From NCBI GenBank assembly GCA_038380435.1, contig JAWZYU010000034.1, positions 37,262,901 through 37,326,900 on the forward strand: 64,000 nt of DNA, in the 5' to 3' direction. The notes under the pieces were generated by a model. The model saw nothing but the letters and a program-made list of their open reading frames with translations. It searched no databases and was not told where the DNA came from. Source of the stretch: Ryuthela nishihirai. Its lineage: Eukaryota > Arthropoda > Arachnida > Araneae > Heptathelidae. A program made the translations under genes and the position numbers. Positions 10,815 through 22,225 of the stretch are shown piece by piece (within the stretch, counting starts at the first letter, position 1; every line of letters starts with the position of its first letter).

Positions 10815-12850
10815 GTTCAGAAATACCAGTTATGAAATAAGAGATATTGTTTCAGTTAATAAATGAAAACATCTCCATGATGTTAGGATGTAACTTCATA
10901 GTTCACTGATTGAGCTAGCAACTTGTTCAGAGGATGAGCTCACACTTCTGACACACAGAGCCGATAATGTTATATAACTGAACATGGTTTGAAATCTCTG
11001 GGTAGTTGTCTTAGAGTAAGCTGATCAGTACTAGGTTTTAGTGTTGATATTTACTGCTATATATGGCTGCAAAATGTCTGGAGGATTGTTATTCTGTTGT
11101 ATTAATTTGGAGATGACATCAACAGTAAGTTGACGCAATCAAGGTCACAAGCTGAGGATTAGTAGCACCCAAGACTCTACAAAAATATCATCAGATCTGT
11201 TTATACATAATATTGAGGTTCAACCGTTTCAACCTGAAGATTATCAGAATTTCTGCAACAAGATTATCAGAATAATGGGCATGATGAATTCAATTCTACT
11301 TTTTACTCTAATTCTACTCAAATGTGTACTTTGTGTGCATTATGAATTACTAATAACTAAAACACAGTTAAAATCATTTTGAGACATCTGGATGCATCAC
11401 ATTTCTCGGCTTTGTTTAGCTTCATCTTCAGCTAACCAAAAGATCAGAAATGCATTGTGTAATTTTGTGACTAATATAGACATAAATACAAGAAGCTAGG
11501 AGAAATGAATGAAGAAATGTGTAAAGCTATTTCAATAAGAAAAATAAAGTTTCAAAGCATAATTATTGGTAATCAGTGTAACCTATATTCCTTGCCAGCT
11601 AACAATTCACAGTGCTTTAATGCTTCTTGTTTGTATACCATTGTAGAGTATCATAATGCAAGCAGATTTTCTTCAATTTTTTTTCCCTCCTTCACTTGTG
11701 CTCTGGTGCACCAAAGCAAGGTGCAATACAAAAATATGTTTATCATTAGGGTTGCCAGGTGTATGCTTTTTGGTGCATTTGTCCAGCTGAAAATTTTGGA
11801 TTCAATCAGACAAAGAAATGTCCAGTTTTCTGGATAAAAAAAAAGATTTATAAGTTTTTCACAGTAAAGCAGCATTCTGTTCAATTATTTATGATGTAAA
11901 TATAATGATTTCAACATAAGTTCCAAAATGTTCTGTGGGCAGTATTAATTGCTCTCTACATGTCTTCCTGCAAATTATGATGTGAATGCATGGCAATACT
12001 GTGCAGGCTGCCTACAGCTGTCTTGAGTGTTTACACACAAAGAAAGTAATAAAATGTTATATTAATAATTGCTGCACAAAGATTTGGTGATGAACTTTAT
12101 AAATTTACCTTAAATATATTAAATTCTTCCTGACAGTTGTTTTTAAAATGACTGAATCTACAGCAAAAAAACCCGTCCAAAAAATTGAAGAGAATGTGCA
12201 AATATAATTCAGAATGGGAAGCACAATTTTCTTCGATATTCGACTACAAGCTTATTTAGGCAGGTGTTATTACTTTCCATTTAATTCTGCTTTTTATGCT
12301 TTCTAAATATAAGTGATTTGCAGGTTTTTCTTCCTAAGCAGAAAACTGCTTCTAAATTATATATATATATATCAAAACATGTCGTTATTAATACTGTGAA
12401 CAACATGTTTGGCTGTAATGTAATTAGCATCTAATTTAGTGGTATCTTTTCATTAGCTTTTTTTGAATAAAGAATATAAAACTTACTGGCCGTGTCTGTT
12501 AATAAAGAAGTAAACTGTACAAGAACTGCTCTAAAGGTCATATCTAAGCATAAAGATGATTAATCAGACATTCAAAGAAAAGGGCATCTGATCTGTAACC
12601 AGTGGTTGGATGGTTAGTCTGGAGGAAAAATAATTTTTCATTGTATACAATTATTTTTTACTTGGATTAATTCATTTTGTTTTCTTTGTTTCAATTTATA
12701 TTACTTTTTATTACTTTATGTTAATAGATAATATGGGTAGTCGTTTTGTTATAGATCTTTAAAGATTGTTGACATTACTTTTGTATTTAAGTATAGATGG
12801 TTCTTTGTAATATTTGTATAAAAATACTTTTGATAAAAAATTTTACTTTT
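10815..12850. other. Upstream region of the CKAP5 gene, no coding gene seen
   Basis: This 2-kb stretch is AT-rich and carries no recognisable repeat family. It should contain the promoter and 5' untranslated exon of the downstream gene, but I could not identify a TATA box or transcription start with confidence. Confidence 0.5.
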
Positions 12851-12852
12851 AG
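12841..12852 (+). other. Candidate 3' splice site in the 5' UTR of CKAP5
   Basis: A pyrimidine-rich TTTTACTTTTAG ends 14 bases before the ATG at 12867. It has the form of a spliceosomal acceptor (Y-tract then CAG/TAG). If used, the 5' untranslated region is split and the whole coding sequence sits in one downstream exon. No donor was identified. Confidence 0.45.
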
Positions 12853-12866
12853 CTACCAGTAAAAAG

Positions 12867-15800
12867 ATGGAGGAGGAAAACGATTATCTAAAGTTGCCTG
12901 TAGAAGAGAGGTGCCAACATAAATTATGGAAAGCTCGCATTAGTGGTTATGAAGATGCTACAAAGTTATTTCAACAGACAGATGAGAAAAGTCCCGATTT
13001 CCTGAAATACCTTGGTCTTGTAAAAAAATTTGTGATTGATAGTAATGCTATTGCACAAGAAAAAGGGCTTGCTGCAGTCTTGGCTTTTGTTGAAAATGGA
13101 GCTTGTGCTGGGAAATCATGTGGGGAAGTTATGAATGGAATTGTTACAAAATGCCTCGGAGCTCCCAAGGCACGAACTAAAGAACTTTCCTTTGAAATCA
13201 TTTTGATGTATATTGAAATTGAGAAACAAGAAATAGTACAAGATGAATTAATTAAGGGTTTAGAAAGTAAGTCTCCTAAAGTAGTTTCAGCATGTGTCAC
13301 AGCACTTCGAGAATCTCTTCATAGTTTTGGTTCTCAGGTTATAACCATAAAACCTCTTGTTAAAGTTCTTCCAAAACTTCTTGAAGATAGAGATAAAGTA
13401 GTCCGAGAAGAAACAAAAGCTTTATGTGTTGAAATATATCGGTGGGTTGGAGAGGCAATAAAACCTCAGCTTCAAACCCTGAAGCCTCTACAGTTAACGG
13501 AATTAGAAAGTGACTTTGGGAAAGTTCGGGGTGAAAGAGCAGTGCCAACACGTTATTTGAAGTCGCAACAAGAAACAATGGCTAAACGTTCTCAGGAGGT
13601 AGCAAACAGTGAAGAATTACCACCTGATGAATGTGATGGAAATTTTGCACAGCCACAGATTGATCCTTATGATTTAATGGATCCTGTAGATATATTGTCA
13701 AAATTGCCAAAAGACTTTTTTGAGCAATGTGAAGCTAAAAAATGGCAAGAACGAAAAGAAGCTATGGAGTCACTACTGCAACTGACATCAAATATCAAAT
13801 TGGAAGCAGGTGATTATGGGGACCTAATAAGAGTTTTGAAAAAAATTCTTGCAAAAGATACCAATGTTTTGGTAGTGGCCTTAGCGGGAAAGTGCTTAGC
13901 AAATTTAGTAGTTGGACTTCGAAAAAAATTTCAACCATATTCAGGACACTGTGTTCCTGTTATTTTGGAAAAGTTTAAGGAGAAGAAACAAAATGTTGTA
14001 CAAGCATTACGTGAAGCCATTGATGCAATTTATCAAATAACTACATTAGAGTCTTTAATTGAGGATATCCAATCTGCTTTAGATAGCAAAAATCCACAGG
14101 TAAGAGCTGAAACTGCTGCATTTTTGACTCGCTGTTTCACATCATGCACTCCAGCACAATTGAGTAAGAAAATATTGAAACCTTTGTGTATTTCTTTAGT
14201 AAAAACTTTAAACGATACAGATGTATCGGTAAGAGATTTCTCAGCTGAAGCTTTAGGTACTGCACTTAAAGTAACAGGAGAACGGGTAATGACCCCATTT
14301 CTGCAAGATGTTGATGCTTTAAAAATGGCCAAGGTTAAAGACTGCTGTGATAAAGCAGTGATTACTGCAAAAGCTCAGCCAGTAGAGAGCAAACCAACAA
14401 CTACTAAATCAGCTCCTTCTGTTACAGCTACTAAGACAAGTAGTAGTGTAGAAACAAGTGCTAAAATTTCTATTACTGGTGGAGCAAAAAAGTCTGCCTC
14501 TGCTCCTACAGTGAAATCAAAAGCTCATGGGGGTGCACGAATAGGTAACAAAGCCATGAATATAAAGAAAGGAACTGGTGATACTGCAGAACCTGAATTC
14601 ACTGAAAAAGAGCTTTCAGATGAAGAAATGGCAGCACAAGCAACAGCTGTTCTTTCTGAGGATGTGATGAATGGCCTGAATAGTTCAAACTGGAAAGAAA
14701 GATTAGCTGCAGTAGAAAAATTCAATGAAATAATACAACAGACAAATAAAGATAGCATTCCTGCACAAGCACTTGTAAAAGTATTGGCTAGAAAACCTGG
14801 ATTCAAGGAAAACAATTTTCAGATACTCAAACTTCGCTTTGAAATATTGGTTTATATAATACAAAATGCGCCAATTTCTCATTGCACCATAAATTGCTGT
14901 TTATCAGATGTCGTTGATAAAATTGGTGATAATAAAAATGGTATGTCTGCCTCAACAGCATTAACAGCCTTTGCTGAAGCCACGAGTCTTGAATACATTG
15001 GTCAAGAAGTTTTACACCTCGCTTTTAGTCAAAAGAACCCAAGAAATCAAGCAGAGTCTCTAATTTGGTTATCAAATGCAGTTAAAGAATTTGGTTTGAA
15101 AATTCAAGTGAAAGAAATGATAGATACACTAAAGAAATCCTTTTCATCAACAAATCCTGCTGTGAGAACTTCTGCCTTGTCTCTTCTGAGCACCTTATAC
15201 CTGTATATTGGCAAAACATTAAGGACCTTTTTCGAAGATGAAAAACCTGCTCTTTTGCAACAAATCGATGCTGAATTGGAAAAGGTGAAGGATGCAAAGC
15301 CACCACTTCCTGTACGGGGCTTAGGGCCGAAAGGGCAATCTTTATCATTATCGTCTGAAAGTGGTGAAGTAGGTAAAGGGTCAACGAATGTCAATGTTGC
15401 AGATTTGGTGCCAAGAACAGACATTAGCAACCAAATAACACCACAGTTATTAACTGAACTGTCAGACAAGAATTGGAAAGTAAGGGCTGAAGCCCTACAA
15501 AAGGCATCAACAATAATAAATGAAGCAAAGTTTATAACACCCAATTTGGGTGATCTTCCCAGTGCACTAAAGCAACGCTTAACAGATACCAATAAAAACT
15601 TGGCAGTCCAAGCTCTCTCTATATGTCAACTTTTAGGTACAGCTTTAGGACCTCATTGTCCGAAACAAATTCGAAATTTTATTCCAGGAATGTTGCCAGC
15701 TTTAGGGGATAGTAAAGCTAATGTAAGAAGTGCAGCTCTGCAATCCCTAAACTGCTGGATGGAAAACTGTCCTTTGTCTAGTTTATTTGAAGGAGAAATA

Positions 15801-18800
15801 GTAAGTGATGCACTTCGTTCAGATAATCCTTTTTTAAGAATTGAGCTCTTTTCTTGGTTGGCTGAAAGGCTTCCTACTGCTTCATCAGTTCCTGTAGCTG
15901 AATTGAACTTGTGCATTCCTTACCTTTTAAATTGTGTAGAAGATCGTAACAGTGAGGTCCGCAAGAAAGCAAATGAATGCCTTCTTCCATTCATGATTCA
16001 TGTAGGTTTTGAGTCCATGTCTCGAGCAGCTAGCAAGTTGAAACCTGCTTCAAAAAACAATATATTGTCACAGTTGGAAAAAGTTCGGCAAAATCTTCCA
16101 GAAAAACCTACCAAGCCAAGATCTGTTCCTGTCAAAGGTGCTGTAGGAAGAGCTTCTCCACCATCTCCAGTGGGTGCAAATGATGGCACTGATGATAATG
16201 CTAATGTTCCAGCTGGGAAAGGCAGATTAAATCGCAGTACTTCAAAGTCTAAATTGACATTAAAAGCTAATAGTGCCACAACAAAAAGTAAAAAGGAAGA
16301 AGAAGTAGATACATCCCCACCTCTTGTGGCAAACAATATGAAAGATCAACGTCTTATTGATGAAAAATCATTAAAAGTTTTGCGCTGGAACTTTACAAAT
16401 CCAAGAGAAGAATTTTACGTTCAGCTGAAAGAGCAAATGATTGCAGCAAACTGGGGTAGAACTCTTGTTTCTAACTGTTTTCATAATGATTTCAAATTCC
16501 ATATAAAAGCTATTGATATTCTGATCGAATGTTTGGGTAGTAATGTTGATGCTACAGCAGCAAATTTGGATTTAATTCTAAAATGGCTTGCATTAAGGTT
16601 TTTTGATACAAATCCCAGTGTACTTATTAAAGGACTTGAATATCTTCAAATGCTATTTGAAGTTCTCATAGGACTAAACTATCGTTTGTTAGAAGCTGAA
16701 GCTGCTTCTTTTGTTCCCTATCTCATACTTAAAATTGGAGATCCAAAAGATGCTGTTCGAAAAGGCGTTAGAGAAATTATAAAATTGATGTGCCAAATTT
16801 ATCCAGCTAGTAAAATGTTTTCCTACATAATGCAAGGTCTTTCATCAAAAAATGCAAGACAACGAGCTGAGTGCCTAGAAGAATTAGGATTTATGATAGA
16901 ACTGTATGGTTTAAGTGTGTGCCAGCCAACACCTGTTGTAGCACTAAAAGAAATAGCTCGACAGATAGCTGACAGGGATAATAGTGTTCGTAATGCATCT
17001 TTGAATTGTGTAGTACAAGCATATTTTATTGAAGGTGAGAAAGTATATAAATATGTAGGACAGCTGGCTGATAAAGACATGAGTTTATTGGAAGAACGAA
17101 TAAAACGAAGTGCCAAAGGTCGGATTCCTCTTCAGAGAGAACTGCAAAGAGAAGGCAGTTCAGTACCCCAGGTGAACAAAACAAGCCCTCCTTCACAACA
17201 GCATGCAGTTGGACAGTCAGAAGGAGAAATTCGAATCACAAAGGGTCGAATTCCACGGCCTCGTTCCACAGGTCCATTAACATTAGATGTTGATGACATA
17301 GAACAAATGTTTAAATCTAAGGAACCAGAGTCAAAATTACCAGAACCCGTGGAATTGAATGCTGATGATATATTGAATCTTCCTGATATCCAACTTCCAC
17401 AAACACGATTGAGGCCACCAGCATCAGCTGTAAAGCTTTTGAATAGTTCAGCTGAAGCTACTACAGCACTTAATCTGGTTATGGCCCAGTTGACAGCTCA
17501 GGAAATTCCAGTTGTTGTTGAAGCATTTGCTCAAGTCGAAGAAGTATTGAGACAAGATGATAGAGCAGAAGCTGTGATGGGTTCCAGAGTGGATCAACTG
17601 TTAGTTATGGGAGCTTTACAGTATCGCCTAGCACATAATAAACATATGGCAGATGAAAATATCTGTAAAGCTGATGTTATTCGTCTCTATCGATGTGTCA
17701 CGATGGCATTAGTTTCTTTATTTGATCATAAATCTCTGGCTAAAAAGGCTAGTCGTGATGTGCTTAGAGACTTAATTCCTCATTTAATAACTGTTATGCT
17801 GGATACACGTTTAAATGAATTACAAGAAGGCCCTCAAGTTGTTAGAGCTATTAATGTTCTTATTGTACGTATACTCCAACGATCCAATCCAACTCATGTT
17901 ATGAGCGCATTAATAAAGCTATTGCATGATTGTGTAGGCAGTATGAATGTATCTGAGCGATTTACCGAACTGGTAATGAAATGCCTTTGGAAAATGCTAC
18001 GCATGATGGGGCAATATATTGAAGAGCTAAATATTGACAGAATTTTGCTTGATCTTCATGTGTTTTTGAAAGCTTATCCGTCGTCATCATGGAAAGATAG
18101 GCCATCTGATACTCCTATTAGAACAATAAAAACAATACTATATACTCTAGTTAGCTATAAAGGAGAAGACATAATGAAACATTTAATGCTGATTCCAAAC
18201 CGTCAGGAATCTGATTTGGTAAATTATTTGCAGAAGCTTCTAAATATGAGAAAAGATGGTGATCATAAAACTAAAGACCGAAGTAGTAAAACTCGTGCTG
18301 ATGCTGTTGGAAACAGTGGAAACAAAAAATTGAAAAGTTCTCCTTTAAAGTTGTCCAAATCTACCCATGAAGCTTTAACTGAAATATTTCGAAAAATTGG
18401 ATCAAAAGAACAAACTAAAGAAGGCTTGTTAGAGTTGTATGAATTTAGGCAGCATCATCCAGAAGCAAATATTGAACCATTTCTCCAGAGATCATCTGAA
18501 TTTTTTCAAAATTATATTCGCCAAGGCATTAAAGCTATAGAGCAAGAAAGGGCAACTCATAATATTACACAAGATGTAACATCATCACCTATTGTTAATT
18601 CTCCTGATATAATGGCTCCAAAGAATTCTGATTATCAAATGGGGACTTGGAACTTAGGTGCTGAATCTGTGTGTTCTAACAATGAGAATGAGAAGGGGAT
18701 TACAGAAGCATGGTGCCAAGGATTTCCACCATTACCTCCTTGCACTGCCGATACTTCTCCTATGGACTGGGTTGAGTGGTTGAAGATTGTTGTTGCTCGC

Positions 18801-18980
18801 CTCGGAATGGATACTACAAAATACGATGATCCTGCATTTTTGCAGGAACTCATGGGAAATACTTCAAACAAGTTAGCTGAAAATGATGGAAGATTAACAG
18901 AACAGGATATAGCAGACATGTTTAAGGATATTGAAAGACATCGAGAAATGCTTGCTGATCTCAAGAAAATTAAAATTTGA
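12867..18980 (+). CDS. CKAP5: CKAP5 / XMAP215 family microtubule polymerase, single exon
   Basis: The 2037-residue protein matches the usual full length of the family (human CKAP5 is about 2030). XMAP215 proteins sit at growing plus ends, centrosomes and spindle poles and use TOG domains to add tubulin dimers. TOG1 starts at the N-terminus with LPVEERCQHKLWKARISGYE. TOG2 begins near residue 270 (FFEQCEAKKWQERKEAME), TOG3 near 595 (LNSSNWKERLAAVEKF), TOG4 near 855 (LLTELSDKNWKVRAEALQKA) and TOG5 near 1155 (VLRWNFTNPREEF). The Trp-x-x-Arg tubulin contact is visible in TOG2-4. Basic Ser/Thr/Lys linkers at about 505-575 and 1085-1155 fit microtubule-lattice binding. The C-terminal third (LLELYEFRQHHPEANIEPFL near 1845) is the region that binds TACC/SLAIN partners. 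The ATG has A at -3 and G at +4. No stop, frameshift or intron interrupts the frame. Confidence 0.97.
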   Translation: MEEENDYLKLPVEERCQHKLWKARISGYEDATKLFQQTDEKSPDFLKYLGLVKKFVIDSNAIAQEKGLAAVLAFVENGACAGKSCGEVMNGIVTKCLGAPKARTKELSFEIILMYIEIEKQEIVQDELIKGLESKSPKVVSACVTALRESLHSFGSQVITIKPLVKVLPKLLEDRDKVVREETKALCVEIYRWVGEAIKPQLQTLKPLQLTELESDFGKVRGERAVPTRYLKSQQETMAKRSQEVANSEELPPDECDGNFAQPQIDPYDLMDPVDILSKLPKDFFEQCEAKKWQERKEAMESLLQLTSNIKLEAGDYGDLIRVLKKILAKDTNVLVVALAGKCLANLVVGLRKKFQPYSGHCVPVILEKFKEKKQNVVQALREAIDAIYQITTLESLIEDIQSALDSKNPQVRAETAAFLTRCFTSCTPAQLSKKILKPLCISLVKTLNDTDVSVRDFSAEALGTALKVTGERVMTPFLQDVDALKMAKVKDCCDKAVITAKAQPVESKPTTTKSAPSVTATKTSSSVETSAKISITGGAKKSASAPTVKSKAHGGARIGNKAMNIKKGTGDTAEPEFTEKELSDEEMAAQATAVLSEDVMNGLNSSNWKERLAAVEKFNEIIQQTNKDSIPAQALVKVLARKPGFKENNFQILKLRFEILVYIIQNAPISHCTINCCLSDVVDKIGDNKNGMSASTALTAFAEATSLEYIGQEVLHLAFSQKNPRNQAESLIWLSNAVKEFGLKIQVKEMIDTLKKSFSSTNPAVRTSALSLLSTLYLYIGKTLRTFFEDEKPALLQQIDAELEKVKDAKPPLPVRGLGPKGQSLSLSSESGEVGKGSTNVNVADLVPRTDISNQITPQLLTELSDKNWKVRAEALQKASTIINEAKFITPNLGDLPSALKQRLTDTNKNLAVQALSICQLLGTALGPHCPKQIRNFIPGMLPALGDSKANVRSAALQSLNCWMENCPLSSLFEGEIVSDALRSDNPFLRIELFSWLAERLPTASSVPVAELNLCIPYLLNCVEDRNSEVRKKANECLLPFMIHVGFESMSRAASKLKPASKNNILSQLEKVRQNLPEKPTKPRSVPVKGAVGRASPPSPVGANDGTDDNANVPAGKGRLNRSTSKSKLTLKANSATTKSKKEEEVDTSPPLVANNMKDQRLIDEKSLKVLRWNFTNPREEFYVQLKEQMIAANWGRTLVSNCFHNDFKFHIKAIDILIECLGSNVDATAANLDLILKWLALRFFDTNPSVLIKGLEYLQMLFEVLIGLNYRLLEAEAASFVPYLILKIGDPKDAVRKGVREIIKLMCQIYPASKMFSYIMQGLSSKNARQRAECLEELGFMIELYGLSVCQPTPVVALKEIARQIADRDNSVRNASLNCVVQAYFIEGEKVYKYVGQLADKDMSLLEERIKRSAKGRIPLQRELQREGSSVPQVNKTSPPSQQHAVGQSEGEIRITKGRIPRPRSTGPLTLDVDDIEQMFKSKEPESKLPEPVELNADDILNLPDIQLPQTRLRPPASAVKLLNSSAEATTALNLVMAQLTAQEIPVVVEAFAQVEEVLRQDDRAEAVMGSRVDQLLVMGALQYRLAHNKHMADENICKADVIRLYRCVTMALVSLFDHKSLAKKASRDVLRDLIPHLITVMLDTRLNELQEGPQVVRAINVLIVRILQRSNPTHVMSALIKLLHDCVGSMNVSERFTELVMKCLWKMLRMMGQYIEELNIDRILLDLHVFLKAYPSSSWKDRPSDTPIRTIKTILYTLVSYKGEDIMKHLMLIPNRQESDLVNYLQKLLNMRKDGDHKTKDRSSKTRADAVGNSGNKKLKSSPLKLSKSTHEALTEIFRKIGSKEQTKEGLLELYEFRQHHPEANIEPFLQRSSEFFQNYIRQGIKAIEQERATHNITQDVTSSPIVNSPDIMAPKNSDYQMGTWNLGAESVCSNNENEKGITEAWCQGFPPLPPCTADTSPMDWVEWLKIVVARLGMDTTKYDDPAFLQELMGNTSNKLAENDGRLTEQDIADMFKDIERHREMLADLKKIKI

Positions 18981-20201
18981 ACCTTTGGCACATCTGCTCT
19001 CTGTTAATATTAACATTGTATATCTGTAGCTGTTAAGTGATATGAACTGAAAAGAAATGTTATATATGGCTTCTTTTTTTTTTACTGAGAACTGCTTGGA
19101 TCAAGAATGAGACTTGTAAAATGCTTGTAGAAGTAGGAAAAAAAAATAGTCAAATGAACAAAAATAGTACTATATTTGCATTTTCTTACTTCTTAACCTT
19201 CGAGCTCAAATAAGTTGATCGTAAATTACTGTCATTTTTAGAAAGTAATGGATTATTTTTCTCTTGCCAAATAAAATACCTGTAGCTGTATAAGCAAGTT
19301 TAGAAATACTAGTTAGTATTTGTGCAAAAATTGCCAACTACCTTTTTTTTCCTTTCCTACTACTCTTCATCAGAACAAATAGCATTTAAAAACTCTCTCT
19401 TTACATTTGGTATAAATACTAGTAAGTTCAGTAAAAGAAACATACAAAAAAAAAACAAGTTGCCATTTAGATAATCAACTATTTTTAGTAGTGATAAGTT
19501 TTTGACATTAAACCTTGATAATTGGGTTCATAAAGGTTTGCACTTGTTTTAAATAAATTTGTAGGATCTTTGAATAATTTACATAACCAGTATCCAAAAT
19601 CTTAGGCTAGATGCTAATATTCTACTCTAAAGTGGTTTTATGTCTCGTGTAATATGTTGAAGCTACATTTATAGTTGATTTTTGTTTTGGCAACAAATTG
19701 AAAAGACTGCATTATTTCAGTGCATGGTTCCCAAAGAAAGTTTCAATGAGTTTGTAGCCTATTTCCTATGACAGACATGCATTTATCGCTTAAGTCTGCA
19801 TTAAAAAAATATGTAATAAAATGAAAAACATAACTAGTTATTTAAACTCTTACACCATTAACAAAGCTTACTGATTAATCTGTCACTCTGTGACAATAAT
19901 AAAAGTAAACCACTAAATATAATTAAAAAAATATATAAAATGCATAAAATAAATAAAATTGTGTGCAGAGTGGAGTACAATTTTTTTCCCCCATGTGTTG
20001 TGCTGTTGTGAGGAAACAATAGCTCCTGACCAAGTATGCAAAAAAATTTTTAATTGAAAAATATCTTCGGGCTGCACCTGGCTTTTGAATTTTTCACCAT
20101 TAGTGCATAGCTACGAAAGCTTCCATTTTTGGTGTTCTTGATGCTATACTTCGCTTTTTTATAGATAAGCATTGATGTTTATTTCTTGTGTTGTCTTTCT
20201 G
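18981..20201 (+). other. 3' UTR and downstream flank of CKAP5
   Basis: The stretch is AT-rich and non-coding, with several AATAAA-like signals (19270, and a cluster near 19900-19960). No long poly(A) tract follows the last signal, so there is no clear retrocopy tail. Confidence 0.6.
19270..19275 (+). promoter_or_regulatory. Candidate polyadenylation signal AATAAA for CKAP5
   Basis: This is the first canonical AATAAA after the stop codon, about 290 bases downstream. Later candidates exist, so the actual cleavage site is uncertain. Confidence 0.45.
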
Positions 20202-20215
20202 CTGAAGTATCTTCT

Positions 20216-20606
20216 GGGGCGGGGATGGCTCAGTCGGTAGCGCGCCAGGCTCGTAATCTGTAGTTCCCAGGTTCGAGTCCCAGCTGGGTCAGCGTTGAGA
20301 TTTATCTCCGCAAAATTCCCCGCCCTGCCCACGGTCAGTAGGGGACACCGATGGGCTTGGAAAGGCCGCCGTCCGTCGGATGGGACGTTAAGCCGTGGCC
20401 CTGTGTGCGGGAGAGCCATACCCTGTGCACGTTAAAGAACACGCTGGATGGCCTTGACGGGAGGCTACCATCTGTCTCCCAACAGCTGTTCCAGTGGGTC
20501 CCCTCCCCCAACCTTCTCTGAGCCTTCGGGGTCCATGTGACCTGGCCATTTAGCCCATGGTGTGCAAAAAAGTGCTGCTCAGAGGTAAAACAACCTAACC
20601 AACCAA
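20216..20606 (+). mobile_element. SINE-A, full length, with 14-bp target duplication
   Basis: This is the reference copy of the family. The head GGCTCAGTCGGTAGCGCGCC is an A-box-like tRNA start and GGTTCGAGTCCCAGC is a B box, about 45 bases apart, so the 5' end derives from a tRNA gene with an internal Pol III promoter. A GC-rich body of about 300 bases follows. It includes GTGCACGTTAAAGAACACGC and ends with CTCAGAGGTAAAACAACC. CTGAAGTATCTTCT flanks it exactly at 20202-20215 and 20607-20620. It has no protein-coding role; the open frames in both strands are incidental. Confidence 0.95.
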
Positions 20607-20629
20607 CTGAAGTATCTTCTCTATGGTGT

Positions 20630-20685
20630 ATTATACTGACAGATTCCTGTTAGACATGTGACAAGCAGCTGTTGAGGGGTAATTT
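20630..20685 (+). repeat. SINE-B 3' fragment
   Basis: ACTGACAGATTCCTGTTAGAC followed by CAAGCAGCTGTTGAGGGG matches the 3' half of SINE-B with several substitutions. The tRNA-like head is missing. Confidence 0.65.
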
Positions 20686-20689
20686 GATT

Positions 20690-21854
20690 ATAGGACAGAG
20701 AAGGTTCTTAGAAGCTACTCTTAGCTTGTACAGGCTTCATACAAGGATATGTATGATTTACTAAGACTCAAGTTGCTGATCACTGCCTAACACAGCCAAA
20801 AAAAAATGGTGGAACAGTAGACTTAGCTGTTATGCTGTAAATAAGGCTTGTGTTACTCAGTTTTTGAGAAAACATGCCAGAAATTGTTTTTTATTTGCAC
20901 AGTTTAGCATTGGTAACAGTTCAGGATCATATTAGTGGACATTATCAACTTATTTTGTATGTTTCTTTGTTGCTAGCTGGCACAGCATAAAGGGATGCAA
21001 GGCTGAGAAATTCCTGGAATCATATACTCGCTTGTTTAGAAGCTTTGATAGTAAGAATCTGTGTTTGTGATTTTCTTGCACCATTCACTTTGTAATAGTG
21101 TGTATTATGTATATCTGGTTAGCTCTTCATGTATGGGTAATCAATGCAAATGTGAATATAAACCAGAAGAGATGCATGTCTAGTGTTTGGTACATCAAAT
21201 ATGAGTGGTTAAGTTTTACTTACATTTGACAAGGTCATAAAGTATTGCCTATTGATTAGCCAAATTGGAAGAAGTCCCATTCTAATGATACTAATGTTGG
21301 TTAACAGCAGAAATAGTAACTGTGGCATATAGAGCATTGCTTCCCATTGTGTCTCATGATCATATTAAAAAATACTTTTAATGAAAAATATAGAAATGTA
21401 AAAAGTGTAAAGCCTAAAATGCGACTATCTGTAAAGAGTGTTTCAAAAATACACACTGTAATACAGTAATTTTTATTGTGATCACATCTAAAATTTATGA
21501 TTTTGATGGGAAGTGACATGATAAAGCTTATACCTCTTCTACCTATGACAGTTTTGTCTACTATTTCACTAATAGCAGGATCATAAGTATGTGAGTCATG
21601 TAATTTCCTAACTCAGGTAATGCTTCATGATATTGTCATGTAGACAAAATTTGACCACTCATTCCCCTTATTAGACACTGGATATGTATCTTCTAGTTTT
21701 CTGTACTTGATACTCACTACTAGTTTCTCACTTGTATCAGTTTATGCATTATGTGACAAAAATCTAACTAGATTTAAGAAATACTCTGTTTCAGAAGCAA
21801 AATGGCTGAAACTGATCTTAAAATTATAATTGTTTACATAATAGTTTAAAAACA
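20690..21854. other. AT-rich intergenic DNA, no gene seen
   Basis: No repeat family or coding region was recognised. Short open frames are at chance level. Confidence 0.5.
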
Positions 21855-21867
21855 AGCCTTTGGGATA

Positions 21868-22225
21868 TGGGGTGGGGGGAGGGGGGGCTCAGTTAGTAGC
21901 GTGCCAGGTTCAAGTCCCAGTTGGGTGAGCATTGAGATTTATCTCTGCAAAACTACCTGCCCACAGTCAGTAGGGGACACTGATGAGCTTGGAAAGGCTG
22001 CCATCCGTCAGATGGGACATTAAGCTGTGACCCCATGTACGGGAGAACCATACCCTGTACACGTTAAAGAACATGCTGGATGGACTAGACAGGAGGCTAC
22101 CATCTCTCTCCCAACAGCCTTTCCAGTTGGTCCCCTCCCCCAACCTTTTCTGAGCTTTTGAGGTGACCTGGCCATTTTGCTTATTGTGTGCAAAATGCTG
22201 CTCAGAGGTAAAACAACCAACCAAC
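21868..22225 (+). mobile_element. SINE-A, diverged, with an internal head deletion
   Basis: The copy lacks about 20 bases between the A and B boxes. GCTCAGTTAGTAGCGTGCC runs straight into AGGTTCAAGTCCCAG. A target duplication AGCCTTTGGGATA flanks it at 21855-21867 and 22226-22238. It has more substitutions than the copies in the 41-62 kb cluster, so it is older. Confidence 0.9.

Noticed and set aside
12971..18991. Antisense open frames inside the CKAP5 gene
   Set aside because: They shadow a long conserved coding sequence and match no known family.
20217..20290. A true tRNA gene at the SINE-A head
   Set aside because: A and B boxes are present, but the acceptor stem does not close and the sequence continues into the SINE body.
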